Shown: positions 8,437 through 17,698, counted from the stretch's first letter. The stretch is DNA of 64,000 bases from Glaciecola sp. KUL10 (GCF_003203515.1 NZ_BGNG01000011.1:1-64000), one strand, 5' to 3'. The notes: generated by a model from the sequence alone, not told the origin. A program made the numbers and translations.

Positions 8437-8943
8437 TTAAGTACTAATTTGTTCCGCGTTAGTCGTCACTTTTGCTTTTATGATATGAGCTGTAGACTGT
8501 TGTTCAGTAATACCCTCAATTTCACAACAATATCCATCTGCACTTAAGCTAAGTTTCACCTCTAAACCGTTTTCAGTTACTTTAGCCATGATAGGGCTTA
8601 TATTCACTGAATCGTGTAATGTGCCAACTGATAATTTTTTGTAGAATTCTAGGTTACTGATACATCGGCTACTTACCCCAGCTTTCTTAAGTCGAGTAAA
8701 ACACCTCTCATTCATGCAACCCAATTCATATTGCTCGCCTTCAGGCTTGTTAAATGCAGTGTGTATGGCATTTAATGTGGAATAAGCGACTGCATAATTT
8801 TCAAGCTCAACATCGTTGTCTCTGAGCGCTGCAATTTTTTCGGATTTGTTATCTAACGCAATCTGAAGCATTTTAATTATCTTCAACTTTATTTGTCGTT
8901 TAGTGATGCCAAATAATTCTTCATTTGAAATTTCAGTGATCAT
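8437..8943 (-). CDS. Hypothetical island protein, first gene of the relaxase operon
   Basis: 168 residues, ATG at 8943 with AGGA seven bases upstream. I do not recognise a family. The N-terminal half is helical and charged (QIKLKIIKMLQIALDNKSEKIAAL); three cysteines fall in the middle and two in CCEIEG near the C-terminus. There is no signal peptide or membrane segment. It is directly upstream of the relaxase-like gene and directly downstream of the perfect inverted repeat at 8953-9008, so it may be an accessory mobilisation or regulatory protein. Confidence 0.65.
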   Translation of the reverse strand: MITEISNEELFGITKRQIKLKIIKMLQIALDNKSEKIAALRDNDVELENYAVAYSTLNAIHTAFNKPEGEQYELGCMNERCFTRLKKAGVSSRCISNLEFYKKLSVGTLHDSVNISPIMAKVTENGLEVKLSLSADGYCCEIEGITEQQSTAHIIKAKVTTNAEQIST

Positions 8944-8952
8944 AACTTTTCC

Positions 8953-9008
8953 TTTTCACTCTTTACCAATTGTTATATTATATCATATCAATTGGTAAAG
9001 AGTGAAAA
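8953..9008 (-). promoter_or_regulatory. 20-bp perfect inverted repeat with promoter in its loop; oriT or operator candidate
   Basis: Arms 8953-8972 and 8989-9008 are exact reverse complements (20 bp) around a 16-bp AT-only loop except for one base. On the minus strand the loop holds an extended -10, TGATATAAT (TATAAT at 8982-8977), with a possible -35 TTCACT at 9006-9001 inside one arm. It would drive the 168-residue gene at 8943. Position next to a relaxase-like gene also fits an origin of transfer. Both arm pairs in the island share the core ACCAATT. Confidence 0.5.
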
Positions 9009-9152
9009 TCACCTTATTTATTTTGCGGAGCAAAACCCACCACTTTAGCTGGCCTATACTTAACATAGGCTTTAGTGGGCTAAAACCTATATTCATAAGT
9101 AAAAAAAGCGCACTTAAAATCGGGCTCTCAATCAGATAGAAAGTTAAAACGA

Positions 9153-10910
9153 TTAATAATCTAAGGACTCTATCACCTTCTTTAGCACAGACAGTTTGGT
9201 CCCCTCGCGGCCAGAATATGTGCCCCAAGTAATATCTTTTTCTTGCTCATGCCCTAATAGTTGTTTGACGATATAACCATCAACACCTTGGTACTTAAAA
9301 CGGCTTACAACCGTATGCCTTGCACTATGAAAATCGACCAATCGCCCTGCATCCAACTCAGCCTTCTTATCAATACCAATTTTTGCAAGCATCGTATCAT
9401 TAAACCAATTACCAACTTGTGAGCCGGGCCCATCACGTTTGGCCGTTGCTGACGTCAATGCTAATTCAGGGAAAAGGCGAGACTCACCCGCTTTCCTCAT
9501 TTCATCCACATAATGTAAAAAACCTCTCTCAATCAATTTACTATGCATAGGAATGATGCGGGGGGCATTATCTGATTTACCGTTGTAAAGCGTTAAATCA
9601 ATATAGTCGATGCCTTCAGCGTGCTTTATATCACGCAACGTCAACGAAGCTATCTCATTGAGTCGCATACCAGTATAGAGAGCTATAATTGCGAACCACT
9701 TGGCGGCGTTCCTGATTTTCTTAGCCTCTTTTTTGCTTTTAATCTCGTAAGTGACGATCTTGTGAATTTCTTCATGTTCAAATTTTCGGCGTTTTTTCTG
9801 ATGCTTTTCTTTTAACTTAATGGACACTCCTTTCAATGGATTCGTATCGATATACTTAGGCACCTCAATGAGCCATTCAAAAAACTGTCTTGCATTCGAC
9901 AAATACTTAACAACTGATTTCACGCCGAGAGTCTGCTCGACTCCGTTATCTTTTCGGCCCGATTTAATATTTAAAATAGTGTTTTTGAACTTAATGACAT
10001 CTTTACCGCAAAAATCTGTGACTAACTTATCATTACCGAATATAGACAAGAGAAGCTTTAATGTTGTGTTGTATTGCTGTGCTCCACTCTTACCCACCTC
10101 TTTGAATTTGCTTTTAGTGAATTCAGCAACACATATCTGCAAACGTAAATGTTCGTTATTCTTCACATTCACATTTCTTTCCGCTCTACGAGCAAAATTT
10201 TTAAATGCGCTCAGCTCATTAAGCAAGTTAATCGACTCATAGTCATTAACGTCGTCAAATTTTGGTTTATCGTTAATCAAATCGGGGGAATATTGAACAT
10301 GCTTTTTGGCCAGCTTACTTAATTCAGCGATAAGTCGATTAAGCATTTTAGCCTCAAGCGCGCGAGGCTCGATTGATAGATTGCGGGTTGTGGCTTCATC
10401 ACAAAAGGCATCAATCAGGGCTCTATCGGGTGAAGGGTGCGGTTCGGCATGTTCCCCTTGGGCGTAATGCTGACAAAGCATCTCTGGTTTGATAGTACGA
10501 AGGTTTTGTAACATTGCCGGATCCAGCACACCTAACGCTAGCATTTTCCGTCCTTTGTTTAACCAATAGGTAAATCGTTCCTTCAGGAAAGTGTTCAGGC
10601 GTAATGCGAATTCCGACTCGTCAAAATCAAAAAGTGAGTTGATGTAAGCGAGATGCCTAACTTGAGAGTTAAGCAGCTGGTGAGGTTGTACTGTGTGATT
10701 TTCCATATTCACATCATCCTTGATCCGTTTGAAAATAAATTGTGATAACCACAAGGCATTATCGAATTCACTCGTCTTGAGAGATGACACGAAATGCCTT
10801 GAGGTAGGACTATCGTAGCCGAATTTTTTCGAAAAGACGGAAACCCGCACACGAAAATAGAAATTTTTTGAATTTTTGACTTGATATAAGTACGTTGGAT
10901 TGCGCTTCAT
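9153..10910 (-). CDS. Tyrosine recombinase (site-specific integrase) of the island
   Basis: 585 residues from the ATG at 10910, which has AAGG upstream; the frame extends to 10958 but without a better site. The C-terminal catalytic domain has the expected set: R416 in TGMRLNE, K445 in NGKSDNAPR, H528 and R531 in HSARH, H554 in LLGHE, and Y565 in TWGTYS. The N-terminal 300 residues contain the DNA-binding part and are long for the family. It lies beside the 3' end of tRNA-Ser, the classic place for an island integrase, so the tRNA 3' end is the probable attachment site. The other att copy should be left of base 1. Confidence 0.93.
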   Translation of the reverse strand: MKRNPTYLYQVKNSKNFYFRVRVSVFSKKFGYDSPTSRHFVSSLKTSEFDNALWLSQFIFKRIKDDVNMENHTVQPHQLLNSQVRHLAYINSLFDFDESEFALRLNTFLKERFTYWLNKGRKMLALGVLDPAMLQNLRTIKPEMLCQHYAQGEHAEPHPSPDRALIDAFCDEATTRNLSIEPRALEAKMLNRLIAELSKLAKKHVQYSPDLINDKPKFDDVNDYESINLLNELSAFKNFARRAERNVNVKNNEHLRLQICVAEFTKSKFKEVGKSGAQQYNTTLKLLLSIFGNDKLVTDFCGKDVIKFKNTILNIKSGRKDNGVEQTLGVKSVVKYLSNARQFFEWLIEVPKYIDTNPLKGVSIKLKEKHQKKRRKFEHEEIHKIVTYEIKSKKEAKKIRNAAKWFAIIALYTGMRLNEIASLTLRDIKHAEGIDYIDLTLYNGKSDNAPRIIPMHSKLIERGFLHYVDEMRKAGESRLFPELALTSATAKRDGPGSQVGNWFNDTMLAKIGIDKKAELDAGRLVDFHSARHTVVSRFKYQGVDGYIVKQLLGHEQEKDITWGTYSGREGTKLSVLKKVIESLDY

Positions 10911-10942
10911 GTCATACCTTTTTGTGGTAAAGGTATGTGGCA

Positions 10943-10998
10943 AAAAAGAAAACCCCATATTTAAAATCAGATAATCTGTTTTAAATCATGGGGTTATG
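10943..10998 (-). terminator. Rho-independent terminator downstream of tRNA-Ser
   Basis: A long hairpin: AACCCCAT and ATTTAAAA pair with TTTTAAAT and ATGGGGTT, with CAGAT/ATCTG at the tip and single-base bulges. On the minus strand it is followed by TTCTTTTTT. It starts 5 bp after the tRNA CCA end and ends before the integrase start, so it ends the tRNA transcript and insulates the integrase. Confidence 0.8.
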
Positions 10999-11003
10999 CT
11001 ATT

Positions 11004-11093
11004 TGGCGGAGAGAGAGGGATTCGAACCCTCGTTAGGTTTAACCCTAAACACACTTTCCAGGCGTGCGCCTTCAGCCACTCAGCCACCTCTCC
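11004..11093 (-). tRNA. serX: tRNA-Ser(GGA)
   Basis: A 90-nt class II tRNA read on the minus strand. The acceptor stem starts GGAGAGG and ends with encoded CCA at 11004. The anticodon stem CACGC/GTGTG holds the loop CTGGAAA, giving anticodon GGA (Ser, UCC/UCU codons). The long variable arm expected for tRNA-Ser is present. Its 3' end faces the integrase gene, so it is the likely integration target of the island. The gene symbol is a generic label. Confidence 0.96.
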
Positions 11094-11191
11094 GTATTTT
11101 GTTTGAACTGCATCGAGTTTTGTTGGGAACAATTCCTCGTATGCGGCGCGTATATTAGGTAAAACACACCGGCCTTTCAAGTGATTTGTGG

Positions 11192-12265
11192 TTAGGCGTT
11201 GCCTTTTGCTTGCATATTAAGCGTTTTGGCGAAGTCGAGCATTCTGTCTAGTGGGATCATAGCTCGTTGTCTTAGTGCTTCATCAACAAATATTTCTCGG
11301 CCTGTGCTATCCAACAGCGCATCTCGCATTGCGACTAAGCCGTTCATTGCCATCCATGGACAGTGAGCGCAGCTTTTGCAGGTGGCGCCGTTGCCAGCAG
11401 TTGGGGCTTCAATGAATTCTTTGTTGGGTGCGAGCTGTTGCATTTTGTAGAAAATACCCTTGTCGGTTGCCACAATGAATTTTTTGTTAGGAAGTTCAGT
11501 CGCTGCTTTGATTAACTGTGAGGTTGAACCGACTGCATCTGCCATTGCAACCACACTTGCAGGTGATTCTGGGTGAACTAACACGGCAGCATCAGGGTGG
11601 AGATGCTTAGCGTTTTTTAGTGCCTTTGAAGAAAACTCATCGTGCACGATACATTCGCCGTTCCACATAAGCATGTCAGCACCTGTTTGCTTTTGTATAT
11701 AAGCGCCTAAGTGACGATCGGGTCCCCAAATAATCTTTTTACCTTGGCTGTCTAGGTGTTCAACTATTTCAAGTGCGATACTAGATGTGACTACCCAGTC
11801 AGCTCTTGCCTTTACTGCCGCAGAGGTATTGGCATAAACCACAACTGTGTGGTCTGGATGTGCATCACAAAAAGCTGAAAAAGGCTCAATTGGGCAACCT
11901 AGATCTAACGAGCAAGTAGCTTCAAGCGTTGGCATGATCACGGTTTTTTCTGGGCTTAGAATTTTTGCGGTCTCGCCCATGAATTTCACACCCGCAACTA
12001 ATAGTGTTTTTTCTTTTGCGTCTCGTCCAAACCTTGCCATTTCTAATGAGTCAGAAATGCATCCGCCAGTTTCTTCTGCCAATGCTTGAATCACGGGATC
12101 AGTGTAGTAATGAGCAACAAGTACTGCATTGCGCTTGACTAATAGATCCTTAATTTCCGCCTTTAAGGTTTCGGCTTTATCATCGCTGATTGGCGCTGGT
12201 TTAGCTGGAAATGGGTAGTCAATTTTTGAATTTGAGTACAGTTCAACCGTGTTTGTTTGAGTCAT
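11192..12265 (-). CDS. nadA: Quinolinate synthase NadA
   Basis: 357 residues, the normal length. It makes quinolinate from iminoaspartate and dihydroxyacetone phosphate in NAD biosynthesis, using a 4Fe-4S cluster. The cluster cysteines appear in TCSLDLGCP, in the [11 protein letters not shown] region and in [10 protein letters not shown] near the C-terminus. A repeated fold core is seen in VAHYYTDP and [16 protein letters not shown]. Gene order (tol-pal, tRNA-Lys, nadA) matches Escherichia coli, which supports the name. It appears to be transcribed alone; the 370-bp gap upstream to the tRNA-Lys genes holds the structured repeat at 12411-12595. Confidence 0.97.
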   Translation of the reverse strand: MTQTNTVELYSNSKIDYPFPAKPAPISDDKAETLKAEIKDLLVKRNAVLVAHYYTDPVIQALAEETGGCISDSLEMARFGRDAKEKTLLVAGVKFMGETAKILSPEKTVIMPTLEATCSLDLGCPIEPFSAFCDAHPDHTVVVYANTSAAVKARADWVVTSSIALEIVEHLDSQGKKIIWGPDRHLGAYIQKQTGADMLMWNGECIVHDEFSSKALKNAKHLHPDAAVLVHPESPASVVAMADAVGSTSQLIKAATELPNKKFIVATDKGIFYKMQQLAPNKEFIEAPTAGNGATCKSCAHCPWMAMNGLVAMRDALLDSTGREIFVDEALRQRAMIPLDRMLDFAKTLNMQAKGNA

Positions 12266-12410
12266 GACTTTTGGCGCTTCTTTATACTTGAGTGTGTTTG
12301 GTTTTTTAATGACGTTATGAGTAGCTTGTACGTCTAGTTGTTTGCGACGGATTATATCTGATTGTCATAAATGTTTCATGTTGTTGTTATCGTCATGACA
12401 CTAATCAATA

Positions 12411-12595
12411 AAACTATCGAGCACACATTACTAGCGAACCTTCAGCGCGTCAGATGAACCCACTCCCCTTTATAAAATTTGTGCCACAAGGACGTGGCAC
12501 CAAAGCGGCATGGATGCCCTCGTGCGGTTTTATAAAGGGGAGTGGGTTTATCTGGCCAAAGCTGAATATGGCTTACAAAGAGCGGTGTTGAATGT
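12411..12595 (+). repeat. Structured intergenic repeat A, copy 1
   Basis: First of five copies. A 27-bp stem starts CAGATGAACCC on the left and closes with GGGTTTATCTG on the right, with one G.T pair. Inside are a 7-bp hairpin GTGCCAC/GTGGCAC and a small GGCA/TGCC hairpin. The middle of this stem (ACCCACT...AGTGGGT) differs from copies 2-5 on both sides, keeping pairing. It lies 40 bp downstream of tRNA-Lys. Most of the rest of the 12266-12635 gap is without recognisable features. Confidence 0.9.
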
Positions 12596-12635
12596 TATGG
12601 ATTGCAATGTTTCAAAGAGATTATCGCGTTTGAAG

Positions 12636-12711
12636 TGGTGGGTCGTGCTGGATTCGAACCAGCGACCAATTGATTAAAAGTCAACTGCTCTACCAACTGA
12701 GCTAACGACCC
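12636..12711 (-). tRNA. tRNA-Lys(TTT), distal copy
   Basis: 76 nt, acceptor GGGTCGT...ACGACCC plus encoded CCA, D-loop AGCTCAGTTGGTAGAGC, anticodon loop CTTTTAA giving TTT, T-arm GGTTCGAATCC. Identical to the copy at 12747-12822 and separated from it by 35 bp, so the two are one transcription unit. Location between cpoB and nadA matches the lys/val tRNA cluster of Escherichia coli. Confidence 0.97.
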
Positions 12712-12746
12712 ACTTCAATTTGATTGTCGTGTGTTTTGAGATTAAG

Positions 12747-12822
12747 TGGTGGGTCGTGCTGGATTCGAACCAGCGACCAATTGATTAAAAGTCAACTGCT
12801 CTACCAACTGAGCTAACGACCC
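12747..12822 (-). tRNA. tRNA-Lys(TTT), proximal copy
   Basis: 76 nt, sequence identical to the tRNA at 12636-12711, same anticodon TTT and encoded CCA. It is the first tRNA behind the promoter at 12877-12904. Confidence 0.97.
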
Positions 12823-12876
12823 ACAATATAATCTGCAAAGCTGTAAGGGATGCCCTTACTCACTCGACGGGCGCAT

Positions 12877-12904
12877 ATAATACTCAAAAAGGAACGTGGT
12901 GCAA
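12877..12904 (-). promoter_or_regulatory. Promoter of the tRNA-Lys pair
   Basis: Minus strand: -10 TATTAT (12882-12877) with a 16-bp spacer from a weak -35 TTGCAC (12904-12899). It is followed by the GC-rich discriminator GCGCCCG, typical of stringently controlled stable-RNA promoters. Confidence 0.6.
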
Positions 12905-12936
12905 CCATTAAATGCCTTTTTTGGCATTTAATGGTT
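12903..12936. terminator. 14-bp perfect inverted repeat after the tol-pal-cpoB operon
   Basis: Arms 12903-12916 and 12923-12936 are exact reverse complements around a TTTTTT loop. It lies 47 bp past the cpoB stop, where a terminator is expected, but there is no good T-run after it on the minus strand. It partly overlaps the -35 of the tRNA-Lys promoter. Confidence 0.45.
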
Positions 12937-12983
12937 TGTTTGATTGTAAAGTAAGCAATCTTACCAAATAACGAACGCTTTAT

Positions 12984-13811
12984 TTACAAGCTATTTAATT
13001 GTTGGGCGGCCAAACGGGCAGATGTAGTACCTGCATATTCAGCAACAACCTGCTCAAAATAAGTTTTAGCTTGAGCATTATTAGACTCAGTTTTTTCTAA
13101 CATGCCTAACTTATACAAAGCATCGGCGCGTTTAGTTGAATCTAAGAAATTTTCAACAACTTGTAAAAATTGCGTTCTCGCCCCTTCCCAGTCTTGTTTA
13201 TTAAACAACAACTGTCCTAGCCAGTAATGCGCATTATCGGTAAAAGAAGAAGCTGGGTAGTTAGTAAGAAAGTTTTCAAATGCTGGAATAGCATTTTCGT
13301 AGTCTCTTTGCTTGAGGATCAAATCAACTGCCATTTGGTAGGCTTGACCGTCACTGATTCCGCCAGTGGGATCGGCAGGTAATTCATTGGTTTGCTCGCC
13401 CGTTTCGCTCCCCATACTCTCTGAAGAAGCAGTAATGTTGCTTTGAACCACATCTGTCTGCGCCCGCAAAGCGTTGAAACGATTGTCTAACTCTAGATAG
13501 AGTTCGCGTTGACGTTGCAGAATTTTCTCAAGCTGGTGATTATGCAATTCGATAGTACCACGGATATCGTCAACTTCACTTTGTAACATATCAAGTTGCG
13601 ACTGAATACGTTGCTGTGCTTCGATACGATTACCGTCTTTGCGCTCTAAGATGGCAAGTCGAGCTTCTATATCTTGGGGAGCCTGAATCTGTGGCACAGT
13701 TTCAGTGCTTGTCGGAGTAGATGACTGACTGTTAAGATCAACAACGGGCGCTTGTGCTGATGCATTGGCGCCCGTGAAGACTAACAGCAGTGCTGCTAGT
13801 AATATACGCAT
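12984..13811 (-). CDS. cpoB: CpoB (YbgF), Tol-Pal associated periplasmic coordinator
   Basis: 275 residues with a signal peptide (MRILLAALLLVFTGANASAQA). A coiled-coil trimer segment (about 50-120) is followed by about three TPR repeats (150-270), seen as YQMAVDLILKQRDYENAIPAF and ADALYKLGMLE. CpoB links Tol-Pal outer membrane constriction with peptidoglycan synthesis at the division site in the periplasm. It is the last gene of the ybgC-tolQRAB-pal operon, 6 bp after pal. The length is that of the family. Confidence 0.95.
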   Translation of the reverse strand: MRILLAALLLVFTGANASAQAPVVDLNSQSSTPTSTETVPQIQAPQDIEARLAILERKDGNRIEAQQRIQSQLDMLQSEVDDIRGTIELHNHQLEKILQRQRELYLELDNRFNALRAQTDVVQSNITASSESMGSETGEQTNELPADPTGGISDGQAYQMAVDLILKQRDYENAIPAFENFLTNYPASSFTDNAHYWLGQLLFNKQDWEGARTQFLQVVENFLDSTKRADALYKLGMLEKTESNNAQAKTYFEQVVAEYAGTTSARLAAQQLNSL

Positions 13812-13817
13812 AATGGC

Positions 13818-14384
13818 TTACTGATATACAATTACACCGCGGCGATTTTGCGCGAATGCATATTCAGATGAACCCATTACTGCTGGCTTCTCTTCACCAT
13901 ATGAAACAACAGTAATTTGCGAAGAGCTTACGCCTGCATTCAACAGATAAGTTTCTACTGATTTTGCACGACGCTCGCCCAAGGCGATGTTGTACTCTGG
14001 TGTACCGCGACTATCACAGTGACCTTCAATAACAACTTTTTGATTAGGGTTTTTCGCTAGGAAAGCCGCGTGCTGATCCAAAATCGCGTTAAAGTCAGAC
14101 TTTACCGTAGAACGGTCAAAATCAAAATAAACGACTTGCTTGCTTTCTAATGCTTCGCGCTCAGACTTTGCCATTTGTTGGGCAACTTCAAGCTTTTTAG
14201 CAGCTTCAGCTTTGACACGAGCTTGCTCAGCGGCCTTTTGTTGTTCTTGTTGTTGCGCTGCTTCTTGAGCTGCTCGGTTGCGCTCTGCTGCAAGCTCTTC
14301 TTCACTGGGGCCAGATGAACAAGCCATCAAAGTGACAACAGGTAACGCAATGATTAGTGATTTAATAGCTCTAGTTTGTAGCAT
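13818..14384 (-). CDS. pal: Peptidoglycan-associated lipoprotein Pal
   Basis: 188 residues. The signal peptide ends in the lipobox LMAC (Cys22), so it should be anchored in the outer membrane. A charged Ala/Glu/Gln-rich helix (30-85) precedes an OmpA-like domain with YFDFDRSTV and the diaminopimelate-binding region VIEGHCDSRGTPEYNIALGERRA. The helix is longer than in Escherichia coli Pal. Pal binds peptidoglycan and TolB, tightening the outer membrane during division. Confidence 0.97.
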   Translation of the reverse strand: MLQTRAIKSLIIALPVVTLMACSSGPSEEELAAERNRAAQEAAQQQEQQKAAEQARVKAEAAKKLEVAQQMAKSEREALESKQVVYFDFDRSTVKSDFNAILDQHAAFLAKNPNQKVVIEGHCDSRGTPEYNIALGERRAKSVETYLLNAGVSSSQITVVSYGEEKPAVMGSSEYAFAQNRRGVIVYQ

Positions 14385-14423
14385 GTCGAGTCCTTATAAT
14401 TATTAGGAAATTCAATTTTATAT

Positions 14424-15806
14424 TTACAGTAAAAACGGTGACCAACTTGGTGATTTTACTTGACCATCAGACACTGGCAAAAGCGCTTTAAACCGCCCAT
14501 CCAGTGAAACCAATGACAATACCTGCTTGCCCTCGTGCAGCGTGCTGTAAATAATCATGCTGCCGTTTGGTGCAATACTTGGCGATTCATCAAGATAGGT
14601 TTTTGTTAACACCATCATGTCACCGCTTGTTAAATCTTGTCTGGCTATATGATAATTGCCATCAGTGCGATTTACGACTACTAATTGCGAATTATCAGGC
14701 GTAATTGTGCCGCCTAAGTTCATTTCACCATCAAAAGTAATACGTCTGGTACTACCCGTCTCTAAATTTACTCGATAAATCTGTGGTTTACCACCCCGAT
14801 CAGAGGTAAATGTTAAGCTTTTACCATCTGCGGCCCAAGAAGGCTCGGTATCGATTGCTCTATTTCTTGTTATTCTACGTAATTTTCGGCTTTCTAGGTT
14901 CATTATATACAACTCAGGGTTACCGTCTTTTGATAACACCATCGCCAAAGATTTTCCATCAGGCGAAAATGCAGGCGCACTATTTATGCCCGGAAAGTCG
15001 GTAATGCGAGTACGACGTGTTGTATATATATCCTGAATATAAATTTGTGAACGTTTGTTTTCAAAACTTACGTAGGCCAATTTATTACCGTCAGGTGACC
15101 AAGATGGAGACATCAAAGGTTCATCAGAAGATAAAACTGAGATTTCATTTGCACCATCGTAATCAGCAATCACAAGTTGAAACGGTAAACGGCTTGTTTC
15201 TCTGTCACGCACGATAACATACGCAATTCTTGTTAAAAACGCACCTCGCTCTCCGGTCAGTTTTTCATATACAATGTCACTAATAATATGACCATACTGA
15301 CGAAAGTCTTGGTCGCGAATAATTTTTTCTCTCGCTTCAACAATGTGATCTTTACTTAATATGAGCTGTCCATCTTGAAGTTGTTTCGCGGCGCCACCGG
15401 TTACTTGAGCACGTAGCACATCAACTAATTCAAAATTTATCTGAAATTGATCGTTACCCAATTCAACTATATTTCCTACAAGAACCGTATCAATGCCTTT
15501 GTCTTGCCAAGCCTTGTAGTCAACCTCACTATCAGCACTCGGAAATTGAGGCATCTCATTCAAGGCGATGGGGTTGAATTTACCACTTCTGCGTAAATCA
15601 TTAGCCACAATCTCAGTTAGGTTTTCAGGCAAACTTCCTTGCCCTGAATACTTAAACGGAACAACCGCTATTGGCTTTGCGCTGTTGACGCCTTCTGTAA
15701 TAATAATTTCTAATTTTGCATGCGCCGTCATACTCGACATTAAACTAACAATGACGCATATAAAGGCTTTGGTTATTAACGATAAACCATTCAAGCTTAG
15801 GCTCAT
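14424..15806 (-). CDS. tolB: TolB, periplasmic beta-propeller of the Tol-Pal system
   Basis: 460 residues. After a signal sequence ending near AHA, an N-terminal alpha/beta domain precedes a six-bladed propeller (230-455) built of WD-like units such as [31 protein letters not shown] and [15 protein letters not shown]. TolB shuttles between TolA and Pal in the periplasm. Its ATG overlaps the tolA stop as TAATG, so the two are translationally coupled. It is 39 bp upstream of pal. Confidence 0.98.
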   Translation of the reverse strand: MSLSLNGLSLITKAFICVIVSLMSSMTAHAKLEIIITEGVNSAKPIAVVPFKYSGQGSLPENLTEIVANDLRRSGKFNPIALNEMPQFPSADSEVDYKAWQDKGIDTVLVGNIVELGNDQFQINFELVDVLRAQVTGGAAKQLQDGQLILSKDHIVEAREKIIRDQDFRQYGHIISDIVYEKLTGERGAFLTRIAYVIVRDRETSRLPFQLVIADYDGANEISVLSSDEPLMSPSWSPDGNKLAYVSFENKRSQIYIQDIYTTRRTRITDFPGINSAPAFSPDGKSLAMVLSKDGNPELYIMNLESRKLRRITRNRAIDTEPSWAADGKSLTFTSDRGGKPQIYRVNLETGSTRRITFDGEMNLGGTITPDNSQLVVVNRTDGNYHIARQDLTSGDMMVLTKTYLDESPSIAPNGSMIIYSTLHEGKQVLSLVSLDGRFKALLPVSDGQVKSPSWSPFLL

Positions 15807-16585
15807 TACAACTCCACAGTTAAATTAAAATCTCTTAGTTTTTCATACACATCAGGGTCTTTGGACACTGGCAAACTATCTGGTCTCAATACCGCTGCTT
15901 GAGCGGCGCGGCATAGGGCTGGGTCGCCTTGCAGAATCTTAACATCAAAGACTAAACCACTAGATGCCATCCTTATATTTAGTCGACACTCTTTAGTCTC
16001 TGCTGTTTTATCAAAGATTAAATTACGTTGAATTACCTGCGTGATTAAACCGATATATTTATCGGTTTCACTTAGCACAAATTGTTGCTTTGCGGCCGCT
16101 TTAGCCGCTCGCTCTTCAGCTAGTTTTTTTTGCCGCTCAGCTTCTACACGTCTGGCTTCTTCTAACCTTCGCTCTTCTTCTGCCCTTTGCTCAGCTTCAA
16201 TTTCTTTTTGCCGTTGAAGCCTTTGCTGCTCTTGCCTAGCAGCTTCTTCTTTCTGCTTTTTTTCTTGTTCTTCTAAGGCTTTTTGTTGTTTGCGTTTTTC
16301 ACGTTCGGCGCGCTCACGCTTTTCTTTTTCTTGCTGTTTTTTGCGTCTTTCTTGCTCGGCCCTTGCTTGGGCTTCAGCTTGTCGTTTTTCACGACGTTGC
16401 TGTTCAATCACGTTACTGTCAATAAAAGTTGCTTCGATAATATCAGGTTCATTTTGAGCTGCCACAGCTAATTGTTGAGGCTTTGAAGAAAAATCAAAAC
16501 TAAAAAGTAACATCGCTAAAATCGCAGCGTGCAAAATTACCGACTTGATCATCGATGCTTTTGTTTGTTTCGTATTTCCACTCAT
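15806..16585 (-). CDS. tolA: TolA, inner-membrane to periplasm energy-transfer protein
   Basis: 259 residues. One N-terminal membrane segment ([16 protein letters not shown]) is followed by a long charged Arg/Glu/Lys/Ala helix (60-170) and a C-terminal TolA/TonB-like domain. The domain carries the paired residues [16 protein letters not shown] and [12 protein letters not shown], the disulphide-forming cysteines known for TolA. TolA is driven by TolQR and pulls on TolB/Pal. It is shorter than the Escherichia coli protein because the helix is shorter. Confidence 0.95.
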   Translation of the reverse strand: MSGNTKQTKASMIKSVILHAAILAMLLFSFDFSSKPQQLAVAAQNEPDIIEATFIDSNVIEQQRREKRQAEAQARAEQERRKKQQEKEKRERAEREKRKQQKALEEQEKKQKEEAARQEQQRLQRQKEIEAEQRAEEERRLEEARRVEAERQKKLAEERAAKAAAKQQFVLSETDKYIGLITQVIQRNLIFDKTAETKECRLNIRMASSGLVFDVKILQGDPALCRAAQAAVLRPDSLPVSKDPDVYEKLRDFNLTVEL

Positions 16586-16593
16586 CTCAACAT

Positions 16594-17016
16594 TTAAACT
16601 TCATTCGGATCGGTCATCAAACCCACCGACGGTGCACCAGATGCTTGTAGCAACACCATTAAATCAATTATTTTTTGATAATCAACGCTTCCATCACCGT
16701 TAACCACAACAGGAGTTCCTGGCGCACTATTGAGCTTTGTAGCGACAATATCTGATACTTGTTGGGCACTCAACTCAGACTCTGGGTCGTCACCAGCATT
16801 AATAAAGTATTGACCTTGGGCGTTTATTGACACAATGATGAGTGACTCTTCTTCCGTTTCTATCGATTTAGCTTCAGCTTTAGGTAAATCAACTTTAACC
16901 CCTTGAGTCACAAGCGGCGCTGTCGCCATAAATATCACCAATAGCACCAACATTACATCAATGTAAGGCACAACGTTTATTTCTGAAACCGGTTTACGGC
17001 GGCGCTTGATCAACAT
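16594..17016 (-). CDS. tolR: TolR, ExbD-family proton channel partner
   Basis: 140 residues. The single N-terminal membrane helix has PYIDVMLVLLVIFMATAPL, with the conserved Asp used in proton coupling. A small periplasmic domain ends in VVNGDGSVDYQKIIDLMVLLQ. With TolQ it turns proton motive force into movement of TolA. It starts 1 bp after tolQ and ends 8 bp before tolA. Confidence 0.97.
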   Translation of the reverse strand: MLIKRRRKPVSEINVVPYIDVMLVLLVIFMATAPLVTQGVKVDLPKAEAKSIETEEESLIIVSINAQGQYFINAGDDPESELSAQQVSDIVATKLNSAPGTPVVVNGDGSVDYQKIIDLMVLLQASGAPSVGLMTDPNEV

Positions 17017-17017
17017 G

Positions 17018-17698
17018 TTACTTGGCCATTGCTAAATTTTGACGATTAAGGATCGCTGAAAACTCTTCCATAAAATTAACATAGGCGTTTTCTAGCTTCT
17101 CTACCTTTGAACTAAAACGGTTATAGGCCACAACCGCTGGAATTGCAGCAAACAGACCAATTGCCGTCGCAATAAGGGCCTCTGCGATTCCAGGTGCTAC
17201 CATGGCGAGTGTAGCTTGCTTAACTTGCCCCAGTGCAATAAACGAATTCATGATACCCCACACAGTGCCAAGCAGGCCAACGTAAGGCGATATTGACCCC
17301 ACTGTCGCAAGAAAGGGTAAACGAAGTTCAAGCTCGTCAACTTCTCGAGACATAGCCACGCGCATGGAACGATAGGTACCATCCATAATGGCCTCTGGAA
17401 TCGCTGAACTGGTTTTTCTTAAACGCACATATTCTTTAAAACCCGTACAAAAAATCAAAGGTAAACCAGAAAGGTTGGGCCTAGCCGATAACTCTTTGTA
17501 AAGAGAGTTTAGATCTGCACCACCCCAAAACTTATCTTCAAAAGACTGCAACTCATTTGAAGCTTGTTTGAGTGCGCTATTGCGTTGAAAAATAAAGGCC
17601 CAAGATACAATCGACACAGTCAATAAAAGAACCATGATAAATTGCACGACGATACTTGCTTCAAGAAACAAGCCGATAATTGACATTTCAGACTGCAC
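17018..17698 (-). CDS. tolQ: TolQ, ExbB/MotA-family proton channel subunit
   Basis: 226 residues from a GTG at 17698, which has AGGG nine bases upstream; ATG at 17686 is also possible, and the longer 17719 start is unlikely. Three membrane helices are visible: an N-terminal one (IMVLLLTVSIVSWAFIF) and two near VGSISPYVGLLGTVWGIMNSFIAL and IATAIGLFAAIPAVVAYNRF. The E/T-rich pattern of the ExbB family is kept. TolQ forms the proton channel with TolR. The GTG start overlaps the end of ybgC. Confidence 0.95.
   Translation of the reverse strand: MQSEMSIIGLFLEASIVVQFIMVLLLTVSIVSWAFIFQRNSALKQASNELQSFEDKFWGGADLNSLYKELSARPNLSGLPLIFCTGFKEYVRLRKTSSAIPEAIMDGTYRSMRVAMSREVDELELRLPFLATVGSISPYVGLLGTVWGIMNSFIALGQVKQATLAMVAPGIAEALIATAIGLFAAIPAVVAYNRFSSKVEKLENAYVNFMEEFSAILNRQNLAMAK

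Noticed and set aside
8983-9228. Open frame at the 3' end of the integrase
   Set aside because: It lies in another frame of the integrase end and the inverted repeat; no supporting signal.
10986-11180. Small open frame over tRNA-Ser
   Set aside because: It overlaps the tRNA on the same strand and is a coincidental frame.
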